Source: an uncultured Candidatus Woesearchaeota archaeon (GTDB taxonomy: Archaea > Nanobdellota > Nanobdellia > Woesearchaeales > 21-14-0-10-32-9). From it: a stretch of DNA of 25,454 bases. Location of the stretch: the NCBI GenBank assembly GCA_903891505.1, contig CAITEO010000068.1, positions 1 through 25,454 on the forward strand, given 5' to 3'. The notes under the pieces were generated by a model, which was given only the letters and a program-made list of their open reading frames with translations, was not told the origin of the DNA and ran no database searches. The position numbers were made by a program, and so were the translations under genes. This document shows positions 15,048 through 21,338 of this stretch, piece after piece (position 1 is the stretch's first letter; each line of letters starts with the position of its first letter).

Positions 15048-16808
15048 CTAAGGTTGCGCTTTTTTTGGATTCGATAGCAACCTACAATTAACCTTGTATA
15101 TTTTAGGACCAACATATTTTATAGCTGCACTCGGCACATTTGTAGTAATTATATTTTGTTGTGCTGAAGTATTTTCTGTAGAGTTGATATTCTTAGTTGA
15201 ATTAGTTTCAATTGTATTAGTTTCAGTTGCATTAGTTTCAGTTGCATTATTTTCAATTGTATTAGTTTCAGTTGCATTATTTTCAACCACGTTTTCTGTT
15301 GCGTTCTTAGATATCTTATTCGGCTCATCTAAGTAAGATGATGTGTGAAGCTGCGAGGAATCATTCTGCACGGATGGATATACTTGCACCACGCATGAAT
15401 CATCTGCAAAAGCCAAATCATATGTATTAGTCTTCTTCTCGTTGTACTCTGAAAGCATAATATAATCAACAGAATAGTAATTCAATCGCTCAATTGCATT
15501 TGTCAGCAATATATCTTTATAGAGTAACGTGACATCGTTATATCTTGTATCTATGTTTTTTATTAGAAGATAATCATCATCAATGACATTTTTTCGATTT
15601 GAAAAATAACTAAGTGCAGAGCCTTCCTCAGGCAGCACCATCACAACACTATCATTAGCTGTATTATTTTTCAGCCAGGCAAATGCACTCATATCTGCTT
15701 TGCTCGGTGCAACATGCTGAGAGGATAAAGCTCCAGGTATGAACATAACAATACTTATCAAGAGCAATATGCTTATGAAATACCTGTGCCCGTGTTTTAG
15801 TTTAATCATTTTTGTACGCTCGTAAACTCTTCCTATTGAATATGCTGCAAGCACCATGAGCGCCATGCTAAGAAACATTAACCCCTCATCTAGACCTATT
15901 AGTTTGAACCAGAGAAGCACAAACATACCAAGACTTATGCTTGTGACCATCATCAAAGATTTGCTGTTCGAAACAAAAAGAGCAATATATATTGCTATTA
16001 GTCCAAATATTATAGGTATAACTCCCACACTATATATTGCTTCTAGGAAAGTTATATTTTTGAATGAGTGAGCGATTATATCAACAGGTATGTTCTGGAA
16101 CAGCACCAAGTCTCCGTGTGCTAAAAGGGCTCTTTTGTAGATTGTTATGTTCGCCCAGAAAACGAAGAACAGAAAAAACAATACAAGTTCTGTTTCTCTG
16201 TAGTTTTTTCTGAAGTTTTCCAAGTTTATTAGCAGTATGTATATGAGAAAACAAAACATTAGAATCAAAGACGAGGGATGCAAGAATGTAAGTAGAACCA
16301 TTGAAAATAGGAGCTTCCACACGTGTTTGTCATCTTTATGTGTTAGTACAAAGAAATATGCCGTTAGTAAAAGCAATGGAACAACGGCTGTGTAAACCGA
16401 TGCATTGTTTAGAGTGTTGTCAAAAAATATTGGGATGATTCCTGAAAGCGCAGCGATAAGCAAAGCTAGTTTTTCATCCTTGACAAAGTAAAGTGCAAAG
16501 AAAAACACAACTAAAACTGTGAGTGTTGCCAAAATATTTGGAATTATTTTCGCAACAATATCAATTGGTAAAAGAAACGTGAATGAAGCTAAAAAATAGT
16601 GATACACTGGACTAAATACATGCGTCCTACCTGAGTAGCTGAGTGGATCGTTAAATAATGGCATCCCAGTTTCCTTTATGTGCTCCACCTGTCTAATGAC
16701 AGTATATGCATCATAGTCAAGCCCATTTATCTGGAAAGCAAAGTATAACCTAAGGGCTACAACGAGCAAAAATATGACTATTAACCAAATCTTGGTTTTC
16801 CTCTCCAT
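15048..16808 (-). CDS. GT-C-like membrane protein with sequon-rich C-terminal tract
   Basis: A 586-residue protein. About ten membrane helices lie in residues 8-362, and the first loop carries DYDAYTVIR (D31, D33), a GT-C/STT3-like acidic motif. The soluble domain begins AFAWLKNNTANDSVVMVLPEEGS; this resembles the segment that leads into WWDYG in STT3/AglB, but the WWDYG itself is absent. Residues 502-548 are a low-complexity tract with seven N-x-S/T sequons. The minus-strand TATA ACTTTAAAAACC (about 16830-16842) is 25-30 nt upstream of the ATG, so it probably starts a leaderless operon with the paralogue downstream. Probable glycosyltransferase; substrate unknown. Confidence 0.82.
   Translation of the reverse strand: MERKTKIWLIVIFLLVVALRLYFAFQINGLDYDAYTVIRQVEHIKETGMPLFNDPLSYSGRTHVFSPVYHYFLASFTFLLPIDIVAKIIPNILATLTVLVVFFFALYFVKDEKLALLIAALSGIIPIFFDNTLNNASVYTAVVPLLLLTAYFFVLTHKDDKHVWKLLFSMVLLTFLHPSSLILMFCFLIYILLINLENFRKNYRETELVLFFLFFVFWANITIYKRALLAHGDLVLFQNIPVDIIAHSFKNITFLEAIYSVGVIPIIFGLIAIYIALFVSNSKSLMMVTSISLGMFVLLWFKLIGLDEGLMFLSMALMVLAAYSIGRVYERTKMIKLKHGHRYFISILLLISIVMFIPGALSSQHVAPSKADMSAFAWLKNNTANDSVVMVLPEEGSALSYFSNRKNVIDDDYLLIKNIDTRYNDVTLLYKDILLTNAIERLNYYSVDYIMLSEYNEKKTNTYDLAFADDSCVVQVYPSVQNDSSQLHTSSYLDEPNKISKNATENVVENNATETNTIENNATETNATETNTIETNSTKNINSTENTSAQQNIITTNVPSAAIKYVGPKIYKVNCRLLSNPKKAQP
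15165..15305 (-). repeat. In-frame minisatellite coding for N-x-T repeats
   Basis: The plus strand shows repeated blocks such as GTTGCATTAGTTTCA, GTTGCATTATTTTCA and ATTGTATTAGTTTCA in 15-nt units. In the gene they code for pentamers like ETNAT and ENNAT. The units are in frame, so unit-number changes would not break the gene. Confidence 0.75.
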
Positions 16809-16931
16809 AATACATCCATAGAATCTTCTGGGTTTTTAAAGTTATAGGCTATTTCTAGAGAATTTTCTATCATGGAAATCTAAGAAAAAAGATTTTTATT
16901 ATAGAAACTATTTAGACCTCTTCTAATTTAT

Positions 16932-18068
16932 TTATTTGCTGCTCTTTCTCTTCTTATCTCCAATGTAAACGACTTGTGCTGGAAGTGCAAATTCAATTCC
17001 TTCTTTTTCGAACGCGTCAATTATTGCAAGGTTTACTGCTTGCTGAGCATCCATGTACAAAGTATAATCTTTGCTCTTTACAGCATATCTTAGTTCATAT
17101 AGAATGTAAGAATCTTTGAACGTCTTTAAATGAGCCCTGAAGAATTCTGTCTTTTTCTGTTTCTTGACAATTGCTTCGAGTATTTTTGGAATTTTCTCAA
17201 GTTTCTTCTTCGGCGTTCCATAATTAATGTGCAAATCAAGTTCAACTCGTCTAGCATCCATCCGATCAAGATTATGAAGCCTCGTATCAGTTATATCTTT
17301 GTTAGAAATTACGAGCTCTTCTCCACGGAGCATCTTTATTCTTGTAGATTTTATTCCTGTTCGAATAACTGTTCCTTCGCGCCCATCAGTCAACTCTACA
17401 TAGTCTCCTGGTTTGAATGGTTTGTCGAAGTAAATTGAAACTGATGCGAATATATCTCCGAGTATGCTCTGGAGCGCGAACGCGACAGCGATTCCTGCAA
17501 TGCCAAGACCGGTCAATACTTTCGATACATCTACACCGAACTGCGAGAGAATAAATAAGAATGCTGCAATCCACAATATTGCATAGATTGCTTTTGTGAA
17601 AAAACTCAGAAGATGAGTATCTACATCTTTGTCCTCTTTCACTCGTTTGTCTATCATTCGTTTAGATGCATGACGCACAACAAATATTATCGCCCGAACA
17701 ACATAGTATGTTATTATAATCAAAAGTACATAATCAAGAACTTTCGTTATTGTAGCATGCACTGCTAGATGTTTCGACGCTATTTTTATGCCTATAATTA
17801 AAAACAAAGGTAATTGCAACGCTTTGAATACATCAACTATTCCTTCTTTGAACTTGGATGTTTTTGTCTTGCAAATATTCTCAAGTATTTTTATTATTAG
17901 AAAAGATAATAGCTTTAGAATTAATACTGCCCCAACAAAATAAATGAGCGCAACAAGATATGTGTTCACAGTGTTGCCAAGGAACGTCTGATTAACAAAC
18001 GGCAAATTTACAGGCGTTACATTGAACGTAGAATTCGATGTAAAATTTAACGGTGTTAAGTTAGCCAT
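16932..18068 (-). CDS. MscS-family mechanosensitive channel
   Basis: A 378-residue small-conductance channel that opens on membrane tension. Membrane helices lie near residues 36-60, 80-105, 115-135, 160-180 and a pore-lining TM3 with GLGIAGIAVAFALQSILGD; the MscS beta-domain follows (KPGDYVEL, GTVIRTGIKSTRI), then the cytoplasmic alpha/beta domain. An open frame continues upstream to 18206, but that part overlaps tRNA-derived repeats. The ATG at 18068 has a strong SD (AGAGGGGA) and starts MANLTPLNFTSNST, so I chose it. The first 28 residues hold five sequons (N3, N8, N12, N16, N26) on the presumed outer face. Confidence 0.93.
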   Translation of the reverse strand: MANLTPLNFTSNSTFNVTPVNLPFVNQTFLGNTVNTYLVALIYFVGAVLILKLLSFLIIKILENICKTKTSKFKEGIVDVFKALQLPLFLIIGIKIASKHLAVHATITKVLDYVLLIIITYYVVRAIIFVVRHASKRMIDKRVKEDKDVDTHLLSFFTKAIYAILWIAAFLFILSQFGVDVSKVLTGLGIAGIAVAFALQSILGDIFASVSIYFDKPFKPGDYVELTDGREGTVIRTGIKSTRIKMLRGEELVISNKDITDTRLHNLDRMDARRVELDLHINYGTPKKKLEKIPKILEAIVKKQKKTEFFRAHLKTFKDSYILYELRYAVKSKDYTLYMDAQQAVNLAIIDAFEKEGIEFALPAQVVYIGDKKRKSSK

Positions 18069-18101
18069 TGTTCCCCTCTTTATGTTGATTAAATAATAAA
18101 A

Positions 18102-18222
18102 TGGACCCACCAACGGGAACGGTCGCGCCCGTTCAAAACGCACACGGCATTCGCGTTGCTCAGCCCTCTGATCCCTTACAGCAATAAATACTGCAACGAA
18201 CTTCAAATGGACCCACCCGGAT
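18102..18222 (-). repeat. Two partial copies of the tRNA-Val 3' end
   Basis: TGGACCCACC at 18102-18111 and TGGACCCACCCGGAT at 18208-18222 repeat the 3' end of the adjacent tRNA gene (18288-18302). The second copy shares 17 nt (AATGGACCCACCCGGAT) with it. After the copies, the pieces CACCAAC and CGCCCGTT also recur (around 18109-18132 and 18226-18243), so the stretch looks like degenerate tandem duplications. Copies of a tRNA 3' end are typical of attachment sites of integrative elements, but no integrase is nearby. Confidence 0.6.
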
Positions 18223-18248
18223 ACTCACCAACCAGTACGCCCGTTGAC

Positions 18249-18280
18249 GCCCTAGTGGTTTCGCTCCGCTCAAGCCACTA
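18249..18280 (-). repeat. Hairpin in the tRNA downstream region
   Basis: AGTGGTTT (about 18254-18261) pairs with AAGCCACT (about 18272-18279) around the loop CGCTCCGCTC, allowing one G-T pair. It lies between the tRNA gene and the nearer 3'-end copy and may end the tRNA transcript or belong to the duplicated segment. Confidence 0.4.
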
Positions 18281-18287
18281 ATCCTAA

Positions 18288-18359
18288 TGGACCCACCCGG
18301 ATTCGAACCGGGGATCTCCCGCGAGTCAAGCGGACGTCATACCACTAGACCATAGGTCC
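18288..18359 (-). tRNA. tRNA-Val (anticodon GAC)
   Basis: Reading the minus strand, the acceptor arm pairs GGACCTA with TGGGTCC and ends in discriminator A; the CCA is not encoded. The D arm reads GTCTAGTGGTATGAC, the anticodon stem TCCGC/GCGGG encloses the loop TTGACTC, and the T arm is CCCGG-TTCGAAT-CCGGG. Counting from U33 the anticodon is GAC, which gives valine, supported by A73. Position 37 is T, where a purine is usual. There is no intron and no long variable arm. The TATA box at 18384-18393 is identical over 16 nt to that of the winged-helix gene. Confidence 0.88.
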
Positions 18360-18383
18360 TTACGCCTCTTAGAACAGCGAGTT

Positions 18384-18393
18384 GTTTTATATA
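18384..18393 (-). promoter_or_regulatory. TATA box of the tRNA gene
   Basis: Minus-strand TATATAAAAC within GAAAACTATATAAAAC, about 25-30 nt upstream of the tRNA 5' end at 18359. Confidence 0.7.
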
Positions 18394-18443
18394 GTTTTCT
18401 CTAGTTGCAAAATACTTTCCAGAGAAAAATATAAAAACTTCAA

Positions 18444-18463
18444 GTTATATCCTTTGATATAAC
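18444..18463 (+). promoter_or_regulatory. Operator-like palindrome of the second toxin-antitoxin operon
   Basis: GTTATATC (18444-18451) and GATATAAC (18456-18463) form a perfect 8-bp inverted repeat with a CTTT spacer, ending one base before the ATG at 18464. TATA box TATAAAAA (18430-18437) is directly upstream, so the expected transcription start falls inside the palindrome. Toxin-antitoxin operons are usually autorepressed at such sites. Confidence 0.6.
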
Positions 18464-18787
18464 ATGAAAAAGATTTCAAAAAAAGTAAAAAAAACAACCA
18501 CCTCCGAAACCTTTCCGGAAAAGTCGTCGAAGATTTTAAGATACCCGAGACTCGACACCATTTTGATGGTTGAGAAATTCATAAAATTGCACGATGGCGA
18601 GTTCAAGAAAAGAAAACTTTGGGAATCTCTTCCAAAGAGAACTATGTATCAAACATTTAGTTTGATTATAGATTATCTTCTTTATTCTAGAAAAATATCC
18701 GTAGATAGAGAAGGTAAGATTGGCTGGATACGTTACCCAACTCTTGCAAAAACGTATTATGAACTCTCCGATCTCGGACGGAGATGA
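18464..18787 (+). CDS. Winged-helix-like antitoxin candidate
   Basis: A 107-residue protein with a basic, flexible N-terminus (about 1-22) and a compact helical part that resembles a winged helix (LDTILMVEKFI, KKRKLWESLPKRTMYQTFSLIIDYLLYSRKI, then a short wing KIGWI). It directly precedes a RelE-like toxin gene: its TGA is followed at once by the toxin ATG. Its position, DNA-binding-like fold and the palindrome at the promoter support an antitoxin and autorepressor role. It is not an AbrB, RHH or Xre-type antitoxin. The fold call is by eye and of moderate certainty. Confidence 0.78.
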   Translation: MKKISKKVKKTTTSETFPEKSSKILRYPRLDTILMVEKFIKLHDGEFKKRKLWESLPKRTMYQTFSLIIDYLLYSRKISVDREGKIGWIRYPTLAKTYYELSDLGRR

Positions 18788-19123
18788 ATGAAATTACCTT
18801 CCAACATAAGGTTTGCAGACAGTAAATTAAAAGAAAAGTTCTACAGTCTTGAAAACGGAACAAAAGAAGATCAAGGACTGTTCAAAGCAATAAATAAAGC
18901 ACTCGACTCAATTGAAGAAAATTCTTTTTGTGGCATGCAGATTCCGAAAAGAATTGTTCCAAAAGAATACTGGAAAAAATACAAAGTCAAAAATCTTTGG
19001 AAGATTAATCTCCCGAATGGTTGGAGATTGTTATATTCTATTGTAGACGATGAAATTATAGTTGTTAGTATAATTCTAGATTGGCTAAGCCATAAAGAAT
19101 ACGAAAATAAAATGAAATATTGA
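18788..19123 (+). CDS. RelE-like toxin
   Basis: A 111-residue basic protein of the RelE/ParE superfamily. The C-terminal beta-sheet carries VKNLWKINLPNGWRLLYSI and IIVVSIILDWLSHKEYENKMKY, a pattern of plasmid-stabilisation toxins ending in W-x-x-H-x-x-Y. It is longer than the toxin at 3732-3977 and of a different subfamily. The start directly abuts the antitoxin stop, and GGAG about 8 nt upstream acts as SD. The likely activity is ribosome-dependent mRNA cleavage, inferred from the family. Confidence 0.85.
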   Translation: MKLPSNIRFADSKLKEKFYSLENGTKEDQGLFKAINKALDSIEENSFCGMQIPKRIVPKEYWKKYKVKNLWKINLPNGWRLLYSIVDDEIIVVSIILDWLSHKEYENKMKY

Positions 19124-19167
19124 ATTCATCCAATAACTTTTTAATTCATTTCTCCTTTCTTTAGCGC

Positions 19168-20451
19168 ATGATAGTCAAAGTAGAAAAGACAAAAAAAGAA
19201 ACAGAAAAGAAAGCACCCTCTTCCGTCGAAATCACCGCCCCAGTTGGTTCATGGGAGAGTTTGAGAGCTGCAATTCAAGCAGGCGCTGGATCTGTGTACT
19301 TCGGAATTGGAAAGTTAAATATGAGAGCGCGTGCTGCGAATAATTTTCAGATTACTGACTTGAAAAAAATAGTTGCTATTTGCAAAAAATTAAATATCAA
19401 GACAAACTTGACGCTCAACATCGTCGTGTACGATGATGAAATTAAAGATGTACAAAAAATATGCGATGCAGCAAAGAAAGCTAGCATCGATGCTATCATC
19501 GCATCTGATATCTCAGTTATTGAATATGCATGTAAAATCAAGATGCCGATTCATATCAGTACGCAAGCAAACGTGTCAAATATAGATGCAGTAAAGTTCT
19601 TTTCAGAGTACGCCGACGTCATTGTTCTTGCGCGTGAATTATCTCTCGATAAAATAAAAAAAATAACTGATACAATCAAAAAAGAAAAAATCAAGGGACC
19701 ATCAGGCGAGCTTGTTAAAATAGAAATCTTCGTGCATGGCGCGCTCTGCGTCGCGATTGCAGGCAAATGCCACATGTCTCTTGCAACGTACAACCACTCT
19801 GCAAATAGAGGAGATTGCTTGCAAACTTGCAGACGCAAGTATCGTGTGTTAGACGATGAAACTAATCAAGAACTTGTTGTTGATAATGAGTTTGTTATGT
19901 CTCCGAAAGATCTGTGCACGATAAATGTTCTTGATAAAATAATGACTGCGAATCCTAGTATTCTAAAAATAGAAGGTAGAGGTCGAAGTCCAGAGTACGT
20001 TTACACGACAGTCAAAGCGTACAAGACTGCACTCGATTTAATCGAGCAAAACAAATTTACAGAGCAAAAAAAAGTTGAACTGCAAAAAGAATTAGACTCT
20101 GTCTTCAATCGTGGTTTTTGGCAGGGTGGTTATTATCTCGGGGAGAAATTAGGTGAATGGTCTGGAATTTATGGCTCCGCTGCAACAAAGACAAAGACGT
20201 TCCTTGGCAACATTCAAAATTATTACTCGAAGAAAGGCGTTTGTTCAATTTTCATTGAAACAGGCGACGTCAAGAAAGGAGATGACCTACTAATCACAGG
20301 ACCAACAACCGGCATTGTCGAATTACGTGCAAACGAGATAGTTCTTGACGACAAATCAATTTCTTCTGCAAAGAAGGGCGCACTTATCGCGATAAAAGTC
20401 CCTGCTCTCGTTCGCAAGAACGACAAAGTCTACGTGATGATAAAGAAGTAG
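19168..20451 (+). CDS. Peptidase U32 family protein
   Basis: A 427-residue protein of the U32 (collagenase-like, COG0826) family. An N-terminal TIM-barrel-like domain opens with ITAPVGSWESLRAAIQAGAGSVYFG, and the family signature E186-IFVHGALC, GKC and NRGDCLQTCRRKY follows, with four cysteines (C194, C201, C217, C221). Several bacterial members (TrhP, RlhA) hydroxylate uridine or cytidine in RNA rather than cut protein, so an RNA-modifying role is likely. The C-terminal 100 residues form a beta-barrel-like domain. TATA TTTTTAA (19138-19144) is about 27 nt before the ATG and there is no SD: leaderless. Confidence 0.92.
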   Translation: MIVKVEKTKKETEKKAPSSVEITAPVGSWESLRAAIQAGAGSVYFGIGKLNMRARAANNFQITDLKKIVAICKKLNIKTNLTLNIVVYDDEIKDVQKICDAAKKASIDAIIASDISVIEYACKIKMPIHISTQANVSNIDAVKFFSEYADVIVLARELSLDKIKKITDTIKKEKIKGPSGELVKIEIFVHGALCVAIAGKCHMSLATYNHSANRGDCLQTCRRKYRVLDDETNQELVVDNEFVMSPKDLCTINVLDKIMTANPSILKIEGRGRSPEYVYTTVKAYKTALDLIEQNKFTEQKKVELQKELDSVFNRGFWQGGYYLGEKLGEWSGIYGSAATKTKTFLGNIQNYYSKKGVCSIFIETGDVKKGDDLLITGPTTGIVELRANEIVLDDKSISSAKKGALIAIKVPALVRKNDKVYVMIKK

Positions 20452-20500
20452 ATAGTTTCAGGATTATTATTTTCTCTTCGTTTCTTTCCATTTCTTCACA

Positions 20501-20512
20501 AGATTTAAATCT
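20501..20512 (+). promoter_or_regulatory. Palindromic TATA box of the phosphatase-like gene
   Basis: AGATTTAAATCT is a perfect 12-bp palindrome centred about 27 nt before the ATG at 20534, so it probably serves as the TATA element for a leaderless mRNA. Confidence 0.5.
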
Positions 20513-20533
20513 ACGATTCCATCTGATACCTTC

Positions 20534-20854
20534 ATGAACGTTCTATTCGTCTGCAACCAGGGTCAAAACAGGAGCAGGACTGCTGCGGAGTTTTTCAAGG
20601 ACAGGTTCAATACAAAATCTGTCGGGATTTATAGTACAAATCCTGTGACTGAAAAACAGCTGGAGTGGGCAGATACAATTATTGTCATGGAGGACCACCA
20701 GCGGACAGAGATAGGAAAGCGTTTTCCGAAGCAGTACTTGAAAAAGCGCATCCTTTCTCTAGGCATTTCTGACGTCTACTATTACAACCAACCAGAACTC
20801 ATCGAACTGCTAAAAACAAAAATAGACACCCTATTCGAGCCACTTATAGAATAA
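20534..20854 (+). CDS. Low-molecular-weight tyrosine-phosphatase-like protein
   Basis: A 106-residue protein beginning NVLFVCNQGQNRSRTAAEF. The P-loop C7-x5-R13-S14 is the active-site signature of Cys-based protein tyrosine phosphatases, and D80 in LGISDVYYY could be the general acid. The shortness and the CNQGQNRS loop fit the predicted phosphatase group COG4551 rather than arsenate reductases. The substrate is unknown. Its last 24 nt overlap the 3' end of a convergent small gene. Confidence 0.87.
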   Translation: MNVLFVCNQGQNRSRTAAEFFKDRFNTKSVGIYSTNPVTEKQLEWADTIIVMEDHQRTEIGKRFPKQYLKKRILSLGISDVYYYNQPELIELLKTKIDTLFEPLIE

Positions 20855-21022
20855 CTCTTTTGCTTTTTTCTTGTTGCGAAATATCTTCGTCTCAGCAACA
20901 GACATTTCAGGCAGCCTTCTTGTGACTTTGTATTTCTTACCCAGAAAATCCTGAAGTTCCACTATGCTAACTTCCCAACTTTTTATTGGATGCAGCTCTA
21001 TCTGCGAATTCTTAAGTTTCAT
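20831..21022 (-). CDS. Small protein of unknown function
   Basis: A 63-residue basic protein (MKLKNSQIELHPIKSWEVSIVE at the N-terminus), with a helical, Lys-rich C-terminus ending in KELFYKWLE. I do not recognise the family. It is convergent with the phosphatase-like gene and overlaps its last 24 nt. A GGTAGGA stretch before the ATG could be an SD. The mixed, protein-like composition supports a real gene, but coding status is less certain than for its neighbours. Confidence 0.6.
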   Translation of the reverse strand: MKLKNSQIELHPIKSWEVSIVELQDFLGKKYKVTRRLPEMSVAETKIFRNKKKAKELFYKWLE

Positions 21023-21134
21023 GTCCTACCAAAACTCGAGGCCCTTAATCATAATTTCTTGATAAAACTCGCAAACTTTACGACGATCTACTTAAAATTA
21101 ACGTTTATGAAAAACTAATAATTCTTCTTTCTTT

Positions 21135-21200
21135 CTCTGTCCCTTTGTTCCGCGCTACGCGCGGTATTTACTCGCCACGGGCGAGCAGAGTTGGACAGAG
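21135..21200. repeat. Three-way-junction foldback
   Basis: CTCTGTCC (21135-21142) pairs with GGACAGAG (21193-21200). Inside, CCGCGC (21150-21155) pairs with GCGCGG (21159-21164), and CTCGCC (21171-21176) with GGCGAG (21180-21185), both with 3-nt loops. It is GC-rich within AT-rich surroundings. It could be a structured RNA, a transcript end or a mobile foldback. Confidence 0.5.
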
Positions 21201-21239
21201 CAGAAAATAATTAAAAGTAAAGTTAAAAAATGAATGAAA

Positions 21240-21320
21240 GCAAAAATAGTAGAAAATAAATCAGAAAATAATAGAAAACAAAAGATAAAAAAATAAAGAG
21301 AAAAGAAAATAAAAAAAATT
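21240..21320 (-). terminator. Oligo-T terminator region after secD
   Basis: On the minus strand the stretch just downstream of the secD stop has repeated T-runs, including eight T at 21311-21318, the typical archaeal termination signal. Confidence 0.5.
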
Positions 21321-21338
21321 AGCTATTATCTATTCGAT

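Larger units (their letters stand above)
21023..21338. other. 316-nt intergenic region
   Basis: No gene is seen. The region holds a compact three-way foldback at 21135-21200 and, between it and secD, an A-rich stretch (21201-21320) that is T-rich on the minus strand. It separates the small gene's promoter from the end of secD. Confidence 0.6.

Noticed and set aside
15180..15300. CRISPR-like array
   Set aside because: Units are about 15 nt, contiguous, in frame and without spacers; this is a coding minisatellite.
15094..15336. Plus-strand frame opposite the sequon tract
   Set aside because: It is a mirror of the repeat coding region of the GT-C-like gene; its repetitive Val/Ser pattern comes from the repeats.
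13545..16808. AglB oligosaccharyltransferase
   Set aside because: The defining WWDYG-type motif is absent from both proteins.
16932..18206. MscS frame extended to 18206 (46 extra residues)
   Set aside because: The extension runs through tRNA-derived repeats, and the ATG at 18068 has a strong SD and a natural N-terminus.
18288..18359. tRNA-Ser or tRNA-Asp reading of the anticodon
   Set aside because: A shifted loop would give TGA, but no long variable arm exists; GTC appears only on the wrong strand as judged by the T arm.
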